Assembly: GCA_013306675.1 (NCBI GenBank)
Contig: JABLUY010000038.1
Location: forward strand, 62,001-126,000
From: Thraustochytrium sp. TN22
Lineage: Eukaryota; Sar; Bigyra; Thraustochytrida; Thraustochytriidae
Direction of reading: 5' to 3'
DNA length: 64,000 bases
Positions 1 to 8,594 of the stretch are shown one piece after another; the stretch's first letter is position 1; each line of letters opens with the position of its first letter. The position numbers and the translations under genes were made by a program. The notes under the pieces are model-generated. The model did not search any database. It saw nothing but the letters and a program-made list of their open reading frames with translations, and was not told where the DNA came from.

Positions 1-824
1 CGATGCCAGTGCTCGATGAAGCGCGGCGCAGCTCACTCCTACATCGTCTTGGACCTGGATCAAGGCATGTCGAACATCGCCCAAGGCCAAGCGAAACGGA
101 GCCGGATCGAGAGTGCCCTTGTGCTTTCTTAAGCGCCGCTGGTCTCACTCTTGCCGTGACACAAAGGTTGGCAAGGCTCAGGTTCTCTGCGGCTCTCGCA
201 GCGACGTCAAGCGAGAGTTTCGAAAATGCGACTCGTCCGAGACCAGCTCATCCGAGCGAAGAGAGGCCGGATAGAGCGCCGTTGCATTCTATGCTTTCAA
301 GCGCCGCTGACGTTCCATGTTGCTGCGACAAAGACATCATCACGGAGCGCACTCGTTGCCAGTGGAACACTGCACAGTCGCCGCATGTAGGCTCAGACCT
401 TGATAAAAAAATGGAGCGAGCAACGTATGTGGAGCAGCGACACCAAGCGAAGAGAGGCAGAACGAAGCGTTCTTGCACTGGGTACGCCCACCGCTTAGCA
501 AGCGCCGCTGGCGTCTTTGTTTGTTGCGACAAGAACACTTCTTTTCGCGCTTGATGAGGGTCTCGGCGTGGTATTTTGCGTGCTTTTCCTCTTCGTCGTA
601 TGCCTGTGTTATGTCTCCACCATGTCGCAGGCTCTTCAACGGCGAGCTTGCACATTGACAACAAGCACCAACCAGACCACTTGCTTAGCACGGCGGAGCC
701 GGAGGCCTGCGGCGCGAGCGGAGGGCTGGGGCGCGCGGCGCTGCAAGGCAAGGCAAGGCAAGGCAAGGCCTGGCCTGGCCGACGCCCGGCGACTGCAGGC
801 GGCGGCGCGTGAGCCTCGGTGATC
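1..824. repeat. Gene-free 5' end with three degenerate ~170-200-bp repeat units
   Basis: I see no convincing gene here. Three diverged units recur. Each contains a segment around AAGCGCCGCTG followed by a TTGC(T/C)G(C/T)GACA-like segment (near 132, 298 and 499). Each is preceded by a related stretch ending in AGCGAA(GA)GAG-like sequence (near 90, 255 and 447). Spacings are about 168 and 201 bp. An open frame of 183 codons runs through the repeats (3-554), but its protein only mirrors the DNA repetition. A short CAAGG array lies at 744-768, just before the next gene. Confidence 0.5.
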
Positions 825-1691
825 ATGGCGGAGCTGTTTAGCGCGGGGCTGGCGCTCGCGGACGTGCACCTGGCGACCAAGTGGCGCGAGGAGGAGATCA
901 AGTACCGCAAGCTGGAGATCCTGCGGCGGCAGATCGACGAGAAGGTGGAGCAGCTGCGGTCGATTGCAAACCTGGCGGCGCTGATCGCGGGCTTCAGCGT
1001 CGTGGTGCTGATCGAGCTCAACGTCCCGGACGGGACGCCGGCGGTGATCTTGGGGCTGTGGGCGTTCTCGACGGCTGTGACGGTATGTATCATGAGCCTC
1101 TCGTTCGTGATTTGTACGCTCATGCTGGTGGGCGTGCTCAAAGCCTTCGACCTGGAGCGCGCCAAGATGCCCTTTCACAAGTTCTGGGTGTTGCGCTGCG
1201 AGGCGGACTGGATGCGCGCCTTTTGGTTCTTCACGGCGGGCGTGCCCATGTTCATGCTCAACCTGGCACTTGCCGGCTGGGTGCTCTTCTTCCACTACAA
1301 GGTGATTGCCTCGCTCATCTCGCTTGTCTGCGCGGTCGCCATCTTGTACTGGCTCTTCGTACATCTCAAGTGGGGCTCCTACCTGGCGGAGCAGGCCACC
1401 TTCCACGTGGAGCACTACCCGGGCGACTCGCAGCGCCACTTCCCTGCCTCGCCTTCCGGCTCGATGGGCGACCTGGACCTGGAGTCGCCGCCGGGCCGCG
1501 CCGCCTCGGGCCCGGCGGCGCAGCGCCGCGCCAACCTTCACGAGGCCAGCAGCGACGACCTCTCTGGCGCGGCCGCCTCCGTGGCCGCCTCGGCGCCAGC
1601 TGGTTCCCCGCACGCGCCCATGGAGCTTGCGGACCGCATGGAGCTTGGCTTTCTCGGCGCGGCCGAGGCCCACCAACGTCGCCGGAGCTAG
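825..1691 (+). CDS. Orai-like (CRAC-type) calcium channel protein
   Basis: Predicted 288-residue membrane protein of the Orai/CRACM family, which in animals forms the store-operated calcium pore of the plasma membrane. A charged helix (about residues 15-46) leads straight into a first membrane segment (about 49-66), as in Orai. The first segment carries the alignable pattern ALIAGFSVVVLIEL, with Glu64 in the place of the Orai selectivity-filter glutamate. A second hydrophobic stretch follows at about 75-104, and two more near 130-152 and 160-180, giving the four-helix Orai plan. The tail after residue 190 is Ser/Pro/Ala-rich and unlike animal Orai. The start is the ATG at 825; an upstream GTG in frame is ignored. 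It converges on the lumazine synthase gene. Assignment rests on the pore helix and topology, since overall similarity is modest. No STIM-like partner is visible in this window. Confidence 0.72.
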   Translation: MAELFSAGLALADVHLATKWREEEIKYRKLEILRRQIDEKVEQLRSIANLAALIAGFSVVVLIELNVPDGTPAVILGLWAFSTAVTVCIMSLSFVICTLMLVGVLKAFDLERAKMPFHKFWVLRCEADWMRAFWFFTAGVPMFMLNLALAGWVLFFHYKVIASLISLVCAVAILYWLFVHLKWGSYLAEQATFHVEHYPGDSQRHFPASPSGSMGDLDLESPPGRAASGPAAQRRANLHEASSDDLSGAAASVAASAPAGSPHAPMELADRMELGFLGAAEAHQRRRS

Positions 1692-1795
1692 CTAGTGAGC
1701 TGAGCTAGCAAGCAAGGTCTGTTGGGCGCAAATGTGGAGCGGCACGTCGTTGTTGGCCGATGCCGAGCTCGCTCCATCCAGCGCGCAGACGCGTC

Positions 1796-2000
1796 ATGAC
1801 TCGACTCGAACTCGGACTCGAACTCGAACTCGAACTCAGACACGGACTCGAACTCAAACTCAAACTCGAACTAGAACTCGAACTCGAACTCGACTCGACC
1901 TCGACCTCGAACTCGAACTCGAACCCAAACTCGAACTCGAACTGAACTCGAACTCGAACTCGAACTCGATCTCGAACTCGAACTCGAACTCGAACTCGAA
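1796..2000. repeat. Hexanucleotide repeat array (CTCGAA)n
   Basis: About 200 bp of (ACTCGA)n/(CTCGAA)n units with scattered substitutions lie between the convergent Orai-like and lumazine synthase genes. The array is open in several frames because the unit is a multiple of three (Thr-Arg, Leu-Glu or Ser-Asn dipeptides). Those ORFs are not genes. Confidence 0.9.
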
Positions 2001-2072
2001 TGGAGGAAGAACAATCATCACCATCAAGCCATCGCACAATCACTTGTCTGCGTTGTCTTTCTAAGTTATCAG

Positions 2073-2582
2073 CTACTGCGAGTTGGTGTTGACGCCGGCG
2101 TCCTTGCCCAGGACGGCCATCTCGATGGCGGTGGTGGCCCACTCAGGGCCGTGGTTGTGGCCACCATCCTCGGTGAGGCCAGCGCGGTAGAGCGCCTGCT
2201 CGTCCGTGAGGCAGGTCAGCACGCCGAAGATGACAGGCACGCCCGTGTCAAGCCCCACGCGCATGATGCCATGGGAGGTGGCCTCGCAAATGTACTCAAA
2301 GTGCATCGTAGACCCCTTGATGAGGCAGCCGATGCAGACCACGGCGTCCACCTTGGCCGAGGCGATCATGCACTTGGCCGCGTACGGCAGCTCAAACGCG
2401 CCGGGCACCTGCTTCTCCACAATGTCCTCCTCCTTGACGCCCAGCTCCTTGAGCTGCTCCTTGCAGCCCTTGAGCAGGCCGGCGATGACCTCGTCGTTCC
2501 ACCGCGTGTAGCAAATGCCCACGCGCAGGCCGGCGCCCGACACCGCCTGCGCGGGCTCCTTGAGCCCCTTCACGACCGACAT
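2073..2582 (-). CDS. RIB4: 6,7-dimethyl-8-ribityllumazine synthase
   Basis: Penultimate enzyme of riboflavin synthesis. It condenses 5-amino-6-ribitylaminouracil with 3,4-dihydroxy-2-butanone 4-phosphate to give dimethylribityllumazine. The 169 residues match the family's usual length (about 150-170). Diagnostic segments are GICYTRWND at the N-terminus, VPGAFELPYAAK, the substrate/phosphate loop GCLIKGSTMHFEYI and GVPVIFGVLT. The IKGSTMHFEYI wording is the form seen in fungal and related eukaryotic enzymes. The start is the ATG at 2582, which begins MSVVKG; the longer open frame upstream is GC-rich leader. It is transcribed divergently from the RING/B-box gene, with about 400 bp between starts, and converges on the Orai-like gene. 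No targeting peptide is evident, so it is probably cytosolic. Confidence 0.97.
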   Translation of the reverse strand: MSVVKGLKEPAQAVSGAGLRVGICYTRWNDEVIAGLLKGCKEQLKELGVKEEDIVEKQVPGAFELPYAAKCMIASAKVDAVVCIGCLIKGSTMHFEYICEATSHGIMRVGLDTGVPVIFGVLTCLTDEQALYRAGLTEDGGHNHGPEWATTAIEMAVLGKDAGVNTNSQ

Positions 2583-2980
2583 CCTCGCCCGCCCACGCGC
2601 CGCCGCCGCCCCTGCCCCTGCTCGCCGCTCGCCGCCCGTCCGCCGCCCGCGCGCTCGCTCGCTAGCGATTTGCGCCGCCGCCGCCGCGTCAGCGCGCCGC
2701 GGCCTCGTCTTCAAGTTGTCAGACGGTCGTGGTCTCTGCCCGGGAGGAGTGCGCTTCCCGCCGCAACGCCCAGGGCTCGCTCGCGCGCGCAGCGCCCGCT
2801 CGCGCGCCGGCGCGCGCACGCGGCCCGCTCGCGCGCCAGCGCGCGCACACGGCCCGCTCGCGCGCCGGGCGTGGTCGGCTCGCGAGGCAGGCAGGCGGGC
2901 GGCAGGCAGGCGCGCAGACCGGGAAGAGCCTTGGGACGCGAGCGCGCGCGCGGGGCAGGAGCGGCGGGCGAGCGGGCAGC
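2583..2980. promoter_or_regulatory. Shared divergent promoter region with 29-bp direct repeats
   Basis: This is the 398-bp gap between two divergent starts (lumazine synthase and the RING/B-box gene), so it should contain both promoters. It is extremely GC-rich, with no TATA box. A 29-bp unit beginning GCCCGCTCGCGCGCC starts at 2794, 2823 and (partial) 2852. A run of GGCAGGCAGGCG-type repeats lies at about 2884-2915. Its promoter role is inferred from position only. Confidence 0.5.
2794..2870. repeat. 29-bp tandem repeat, about 2.6 units
   Basis: Units start at 2794, 2823 and 2852. Each begins GCCCGCTCGCGCGCC and continues with a CGCGCGCAC-type half. They lie inside the divergent promoter region. 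Confidence 0.8.
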
Positions 2981-4504
2981 ATGGCAGAGAGCGAGGCGGC
3001 GGCGGCCGAGGCCGGCGAGCCGGGCCCCGGCGCCGCGGCGGCAGTGGCGGAGGAGGAGGCGGCGGCGGCGTCGCCGGCGGCGGCGGCGGCGGCGCCGCCG
3101 GCAGCGACCCAGGCCGCGTCGCCCGCGGCGGCGGTGGCTAGGAGCAAGGCTGCGAACGGCGGCGCGCAGGGGCCCGAGGCAGACGCGCAGGATGCGCTGC
3201 CGCCGCTGTCGAGCCTGACGTGTCAGCTGTGCAAGGCGTACTTCTCGGAGCCCGTGACGCTGCCGTGTCTGCACACGTTCTGTAAGAAGTGCCTTGAGGA
3301 GTATAACGGCCGCGCTCTGGGCGAGGCCGCCGCCGCCGCCGCCGCTGCCGAGGACGAGGAGGATGAGGAGGAAGAGGACCAGGCTGCCAACGGCGGCAAG
3401 CCGCGCACGCCCAAGCAGAAGCGCCTGCCGCCCGTGCAGTGCCCGACCTGCAAGGAGGCGCTCGGCCTGGGCAGCTTCGAGTTCTTCTCGGAGCCCTTTC
3501 CGAACGACCGCATGGCGCGCATCGTCCGGCTCTTGCACGAGTCCAAGATCCTCTGCCAGAACTGCGAGAAGTCCTCCAGTGAGTACCGCTGCAAGACCTG
3601 CGACGCCTACACGTGCAAGGCGTGCTGGGAGGTGACCCACGCTGCGCCCATCTTCCGCGCGCACAAGCCCGAGCCGCTCTCGCACCACGAGATGACGGCG
3701 GCGCCCAAGTGCGAGAGCCACCCCATCAACGACATCGAGTACTTTTGCACCGAGGAGGAGCTCGGCTGTTGCCAGGTCTGCCTGCTCAAGGGCGAGTTCA
3801 AGGGCAAGGACTACGCCCTCGTCACGGACGTGCGCGGCGAACGCCAGCGCGAGGTTGAGCACGGCGTCAGCGAGGCGCTTCTGCAGCGCGCCACGCTTAT
3901 TGAGGGCCGCAAGGAGGTCGAGGCAGTTCTCGAGGATCTGCACGAGAGCCTGCGCGACCAACAGCGCGCTGTCACGGACAACTTCGCCCAGATTCGCCTG
4001 GCGCTCGAGCGTCGCGAGCAGGAGACGCTCGAGGCGCTCCAGGCGCTCCACGACGCCAAGGAACGCGTGCTCTCCAACCAGGTGCGCTCAATCGAGGCTG
4101 AGAAGGCGCGCATCGAGGATGGCGTTGCCAACGTCAACCTCGTGCTGAAGCACAGCAACGATCTCGAGATCATCTACCTCACCTACGTGCTCCAGGAGCA
4201 CGTCAATGCCATCTGCAACGTGCCTTCTACTAACCCGGCTTCCTCTTCCCCCGCTGGCGCCGAGCCCGACCACGGCCCGGCCGTCGACGCCCAGCTTCCT
4301 GTCGTCCTCTCCGACAAGATCCCGCAGCTTGTTGCCGCCTACGCCTCGGTGGCTGACACCTCTATTGTCGACGAGATCGCTGCCGGCCAAGCCGACGCTG
4401 CCGATCTTGCCGCGCACTCCGCCACCTCCGAGCAGCGCAACGTGCTCAAGGCTGTCACTGGCAAGGACTCCGACGGTGCCGACTACGGTTGCCTCATTCA
4501 GTAA
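2981..4504 (+). CDS. TRIM-like RING/B-box protein with C-terminal CaaX box
   Basis: Probable E3 ubiquitin ligase of 507 residues. After an Ala/Glu-rich leader, a C3HC4 RING spans about residues 81-157. Its first Cys pairs are CQLC and, further on, CLHTFCKKC, and it closes with CPTC. An unusual acidic/Ala insert (about 110-145) separates the RING halves. A B-box-like zinc region follows at about 190-225 (CQNC...CKTC...CKAC) and a second at about 243-285 (CESH...CCQVC). A coiled coil occupies about 290-400, giving the RING-B-box-coiled-coil (TRIM) order. No PRY-SPRY or NHL domain follows. The last four residues are CLIQ, a classical CaaX form expected to be farnesylated, so the ligase may sit on a membrane. 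The start is the ATG at 2981 in an AGC-ATGG context. Substrate unknown. Confidence 0.87.
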   Translation: MAESEAAAAEAGEPGPGAAAAVAEEEAAAASPAAAAAAPPAATQAASPAAAVARSKAANGGAQGPEADAQDALPPLSSLTCQLCKAYFSEPVTLPCLHTFCKKCLEEYNGRALGEAAAAAAAAEDEEDEEEEDQAANGGKPRTPKQKRLPPVQCPTCKEALGLGSFEFFSEPFPNDRMARIVRLLHESKILCQNCEKSSSEYRCKTCDAYTCKACWEVTHAAPIFRAHKPEPLSHHEMTAAPKCESHPINDIEYFCTEEELGCCQVCLLKGEFKGKDYALVTDVRGERQREVEHGVSEALLQRATLIEGRKEVEAVLEDLHESLRDQQRAVTDNFAQIRLALERREQETLEALQALHDAKERVLSNQVRSIEAEKARIEDGVANVNLVLKHSNDLEIIYLTYVLQEHVNAICNVPSTNPASSSPAGAEPDHGPAVDAQLPVVLSDKIPQLVAAYASVADTSIVDEIAAGQADAADLAAHSATSEQRNVLKAVTGKDSDGADYGCLIQ

Positions 4505-4978
4505 CCAAGCGTGGGATGCAGTGCAATGCGATGCAAGCAACGTGCGCGAGCGACCAATCGAAGAACCGTGGCATGAAGCCGAGAATCGTTTGACGTTGAA
4601 TGAGCCCTGAACCGTGAATTGGGCGGGCTGGCATGTGCGTGTGGCGACCCCGCACTAGCTGGCTAGTAGTGAAGTAGAGAGCGCCCGGCGGCCTTGCACG
4701 GCTGTCGTTGCTGATCTAACGCTAAAGGAAACCTCCAGGCTCTGTTGTCGTTCCATCCCGATACCACCCAATTCCTCAAGTACCATGCAAACAAATTTCC
4801 TGGCGTTGTGCGTTGTCGTCGCCGCCCAGGTTGTCTGTCGAGTCGCCAAAGTCGATCTGCACTCAGGTGCACTGCCAGTGCACTCCCTCTGCACGTCCAC
4901 GTCCGAGTCGCCGTCCTTCAGGTTCTCCTCACTGTCAGGCTCCACGTGCGGCCGGCCACCAAACCCAAACCGGCAAGC
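4505..4978. other. Intergenic region with a 17-bp palindrome
   Basis: This lies between two genes on the same strand and holds the 3' end of the RING/B-box gene and the promoter of the DUF707-like gene. A perfect palindrome, GTGCACTG-C-CAGTGCAC, lies at 4867-4883. A CACTGTCAG motif that recurs in other noncoding stretches of the window lies near 4930. No gene is seen. Confidence 0.6.
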
Positions 4979-5102
4979 ATGGACTTCGACGCGCTGCTGA
5001 GCGCCCACGCGGCGGACGGGGAGGGCGCGGCGCCCGAGGGCGCGCAGCCCGCGCAGTCTGCGCAAGCCGCGCGTCCTGCGCAACCGCAGGCGCGACAGCC
5101 CG

Positions 5103-5139
<37 letters not shown>

Positions 5140-6097
5140 GCCCAAGCGGCGGCGGCGCGGCGGCAAGAAACACCGGCGACGCAGCGAGGGCGCCGAGGAT
5201 TCCTCGACGGCCGAGCAGCAGCCAGGCCACAAGCGGCAGCGGCAGCATGAGGACCCGCCCGCGCTCGCGCCTCCACGGCGCCAAGCGCGGTGGATGTGGC
5301 CCCGGGAGCGCCTCAACGAGGTGCGTGGACGCCACCTCGTCGTGCTGGCGGCCGGCGACGCCTCGCTGCACGAGGAGGAGGGCGCCTGCTGGCACAACGA
5401 CTCGCGCTTCGACCTGTGCATCGTGTACTATGGGACGAAAGAAGAGACGGCGGCGCGATTCGAGCGCCAGTGCAAGTACTTCTTGCAGCGGGAGGGCCCC
5501 AAGTGGCAGCTCATGCGCCACGCGCTGCAGCAGTGCCCCTGGCGCGAGTACGCCTACGTGTGGCTGCCGGATGACGACCTGCGCATGCGTGCCGCCGACG
5601 TGGCGCGTATGTTCGACATCGCCGAGGACTTCGACCTGCTGCTCGGCCAGCCAGCGCTCCTGGACAAGAACATCCAGCCGCAGTACCGCAAGATCATCAA
5701 GCAGCGCGACGGCGAGCTGCTACATTACTCCAACTTTGTGGAGATCATGTGCCCCTTCTTCCGCGTCGACGCCCTGCACTACCTCTTCCACACCTTTGAC
5801 ACGCCCGACGCCAAGGCCGGCTGGGGGCTCGACATGCTGTGGCCCACCATGCTCGAATTCCAGGGCATCGCCGTCATCGACGCGACGCCGCTTGAGCACA
5901 CGCGTCCGCAGCAGGCTTTCTCAGTGCAATCCTCCTTTTACCAGCGCTTCGCCATCGACCCACAGCGCGAGTACTATGAGCTGCAGCGTCGCTTCCGCTT
6001 TCGCGACTTTCGCCGCCGCACATTCCAGGCCGTCCCGGTCCCACCGCCCGCCACGCCGCCCGGCTCGCCGCCCAGCGTGTCGCCCGGCTCGCCCTGA
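4979..6097 (+). CDS. DUF707-family (glycosyltransferase-like) protein
   Basis: Protein of 372 residues. The first ~105 are low complexity (Ala/Gln/Pro, a Gly run at about residues 42-50, then Arg/Lys-rich). The remainder resembles the DUF707 family. Visible hallmarks are HLVVLAAGD, WHNDSRFDLCIVYYG, a YVWLPDDDLRM segment with a DDD acidic triad, HYSNFVEIMCPFFR, and GWGLDMLWP near the C-terminus. DUF707 is thought to be related to glycosyltransferases because of the DDD-type motif; the biochemical role is not established. No signal peptide is obvious with this start (ATG at 4979). A longer frame upstream is open but lacks support. It ends 91 bp from the convergent isochorismatase-like gene. Confidence 0.75.
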
Positions 6098-6188
6098 TGA
6101 TTTATAAGATAGCCCAACTTAGTTAGTTACTTGGTGGTGCTCGTTTTGTCTATCGCCACCGCTGCTGATCGCACCCAGTCTGACTTGC

Positions 6189-6853
6189 TTAGAGGGTCGA
6201 CTGCAGCTTGGCCAGGCTCTGGTTGTGGCCCTTGATGAGCGAGCTGACCTTGCGGAAGTTCGGGTGGTTCGAGTCGCGCATGATGTCAAAGAGCACGGTC
6301 TCCGAGGTCGTCAGAAAGGCGCCCTGCTCCTTGAGGCGCTGCAGCGCCGTGTCGCGGTAAATCGGCCGCGAGCTCGACACGCCGTCCGTCACGACGTGCA
6401 CCTCCATGTCCGCCGCAAGCAGGTCCATGGCCGTCTGGAACACGCAGACGTGGCCCTCAATGCCGAAGAGCACGCAGCTCGTCGCGCCGGCCTCCTCCAT
6501 CACCTTGGACAGCTCCGGGCCGGCCATGGAGAACTTCGTCTTGGGCACCACCGGCGAGCCCTCAACGTTAATCTCCTTGCAGGTCGTGCCCAGCTTGTCC
6601 GGGTTCTGCTCCGTCACAAAGCACTTGACCTCCAGCAGCTTGGCTGCCTCCATCATGAACGACGACGTCGCGATCACGTGGTCCATGTTGTAGATCACCG
6701 ACCGAAACTTCTCTGCGGCGTCGTACTCCGTGTCAGCAACCCGCGCCAGCGCCCAAGCACCTCGCCCTCGAACTTACCCTGCACGTCGCACAGCAAGAAG
6801 ACCGTGTTCTTGGTCAGACGGCCCTTGGACGACATCGCCTTGGACACGCTCAT
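6189..6853 (-). CDS. Isochorismatase-domain hydrolase (ISOC1/ISOC2-like), two exons
   Basis: Cysteine-hydrolase-fold protein of 199 residues, close in plan to animal ISOC2. Exon 1 is 6778-6853 and exon 2 is 6189-6712. The 65-bp intron (6713-6777) has a GTAAGT donor and CCGCAG acceptor, and removing it restores FLLCDVQEKFR across the junction. The active-site Asp is Asp23 in LCDVQ. The lysine-containing segment is PKTKFSM, and the presumed nucleophilic Cys lies in GIEGHVCVF. The ending HPNFRKVSSLIK resembles ISOC2. Substrate is unknown; animal ISOC proteins likewise lack a firm substrate. The start is the ATG at 6853; an in-frame GTG upstream is not used. A second Met at residue 7 is possible. 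Downstream it converges tightly on the DUF707-like gene. Confidence 0.9.
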
Positions 6854-7179
6854 TTTGCCGCTCTGCTCTGACGCCGGCTCTGCTCGCACGCTCGCTCGCT
6901 AGCTCGCTCGCACGCACGCACGCCCGCTCGCACGCCGCACCACGCCGTGCGCCACCGCCGCTGTCTGCTGCGCGCGCGAGAGGACTGGAGAGGCGGAGTG
7001 AAGTTGCAGGTCTGCTGGTGGCGAGTTGCTCTCTTGACGTCTTTTGCCGTCCACGTCCGACCTCCTGGGCACAACACCCGGGCCGTGATGGCTGCTTGAG
7101 CGAGGCGCGACCGCCTGCCAAGGATCTCTCTGCCTGGCAGCGCGGCTCCCATCGCAAGCAACGCGGTCGCCTCTAGCTA
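6854..7179. other. Upstream region of the isochorismatase-like gene
   Basis: This contains simple (GCTC)n/(GCAC)n stretches near 6885-6930 and an ATCTAGCTAGCTAA end where the next element begins. It presumably holds the promoter of the minus-strand gene. No coding sequence is recognised. Confidence 0.45.
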
Positions 7180-7182
7180 GCT

Positions 7183-7617
7183 AAGGTAGCGCCTTTTAGT
7201 TCGGACACCACTCTTTTCGGACGGATTTGGCTCTGAAGGGTGCATATAAACCATATATAATCAACTCCGCGGCGACACGGTTCGCGCTAATGAAAACATA
7301 AAGTTATCATTTTTGTCAACATGCTTAGCGCTATGGCCAGCTTACCATATGCTCATGAAAAGCGGTCTAAAGGCTTTTTATAAGGAGATAAAAGGCTTAA
7401 ATTCGGACACCGAGAGGGGTCCCCGGCCTCGGCGCACACCCCCCAACCTTTGACACCCATTTTCACAATCAAAACTTTATATAATGATTTGATTCAACCG
7501 TAGCGTTGTACTTCTGCATGTGGAGAGTCACCACGCCAAGTTTCAAGCTTCTACACTCAATCTAGATTGTGTCACGATTTTATTGCAGAAATGCGTCCGA
7601 ACAACGAGGCGCTACCT
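7183..7617. mobile_element. MITE-like non-autonomous element with ~24-bp inverted ends
   Basis: The ends are inverted copies. The left reads AGGTAGCGCCTTTTAGTTCG followed by GAC; the right, read on the minus strand, is AGGTAGCGCCTCGTTGTTCG followed by GAC. They agree except for a short block in the middle. Both ends are preceded by CTA outward, consistent with a TA target duplication (7181-7182 and 7618-7619). The interior (about 435 bp in all) is much richer in A+T than its surroundings (ATATAAACCATATATAA near 7245) and encodes nothing recognisable. Size, ends and TA duplication suggest a miniature inverted-repeat transposable element, perhaps of a Tc1/mariner-type family. The family is a guess, because no transposase is present. 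Confidence 0.68.
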
Positions 7618-7957
7618 TAGTAACTACAAGAGAGCGAGACATTTTGTTCTGGCCAAAAATTACCTCTGTTTTTACTTTGGCGCTTGCAAACGCAGCAGAG
7701 ATGTTCACGAACTCTTGCTCTCCAATGGCAGAGGCGCGAGTAATGTGCCTCCCTGGATGCACTTTCATGACAGAGAGTATTTTACAGCCACGCATGAAAG
7801 ATTTGAGCGCGAGAGCTTGGAGAGCTACAAGGTGGTCATCGCTGACGGTTCGGACAGGTTCGTTGCCTTCAGGCTTCACGCCGCTGCACACGCAGTTAAA
7901 GAAGCCATGCGATGATGGCGAGTCTGCATCGCCATGCATAATGCAGCGAACAGTCAT
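7580..7957 (-). CDS. Hypothetical ORF, possibly a gene fragment cut by the MITE-like element
   Basis: An ATG-started frame of 125 codons. The sequence (for example HLVALQALALKSFMRGC and FVNISAAFASAKVKTEVIFG) looks more protein-like than most background frames, but I recognise no family. Its last ~12 codons lie inside the right inverted end of the MITE-like element (7595-7617). If the ORF was ever a real gene, its present C-terminus was therefore supplied by the insertion. Two overlapping frames on the other strand are equally open, which lowers confidence. Confidence 0.2.
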   Translation of the reverse strand: MTVRCIMHGDADSPSSHGFFNCVCSGVKPEGNEPVRTVSDDHLVALQALALKSFMRGCKILSVMKVHPGRHITRASAIGEQEFVNISAAFASAKVKTEVIFGQNKMSRSLVVTKVAPRCSDAFLQ

Positions 7958-7989
7958 TGGTAGTCGACGCTAGGTCTAGTCGACCCTGT

Positions 7990-8030
7990 AGGCCCTAATG
8001 CGCCCTAATTCCCCTAATTGCCCCTAATTC
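7990..8030. repeat. Spaced CCCTAA motifs (telomere-like)
   Basis: Four CCCTAA hexamers start at 7993, 8003, 8012 and 8022, each followed by T and a short spacer. They resemble a degenerate interstitial telomere-type repeat. Just upstream is GTCGAC-N10-GTCGAC (about 7962-7983). Confidence 0.55.
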
Positions 8031-8039
8031 TCTCCAACC

Positions 8040-8594
8040 TGGTTCTCAGCGGCGTTGTGCAGCCTACTGCATTCGCGTACAGCTAAGCTAACGGCGGTCA
8101 GAGGACAGAGCACTCGACCAGCCCCTTTTCGACTCAAGACGGGTCATGCTGCCATGGACTTCTAAGAGCGGTGCACACGCGACAGAAAATCGGAGCGGCC
8201 CGCGCTTGCCAACGCTAGCCTTCACTCCATGGCCTGGGCTGGTGGACGAACAGATCGCCCGCTAGGAGTCAAAGCACGGCCGAACAAAGCATCATCGAAG
8301 CCTGTACTCGAAGCACTCGAGCCACGGACCTATCTCTTGACGTTAAATCCACCAAAGCGTCTGGCCGCCAGTCGCCGCTACGCCACGACCGGGACTTCGG
8401 CAAGCCCAGTTTGGGACGAGATTGCTGGCTACCATGGTGGGTCAAGCCAGCCGGAGGCCTAAATTTGGATGTAACTAAGACAAGTGATTCTGCTTGGTCG
8501 GTGTTTTTGGAGGCCCCATCGAACCCCGCTGCTTCAAGAAGAAAGCTTCGTCCCTTTGTTCGCTCCTGCAATAGGCTAGGCGTCGTCCATTAGA
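8040..8594. other. Gene-free stretch
   Basis: Only short overlapping frames on both strands occur here; none has a recognisable domain or signal. No RNA gene or clear repeat was seen. Confidence 0.4.

Noticed and set aside
3-554. 183-codon frame at the left edge
   Set aside because: Its internal peptide repeats reflect DNA repeats; start and protein are not convincing.
2151-4051. Long frames opposite lumazine synthase and the RING/B-box gene
   Set aside because: Compositional shadows rich in Arg, Ala and Leu, while the opposite strand carries clear families.
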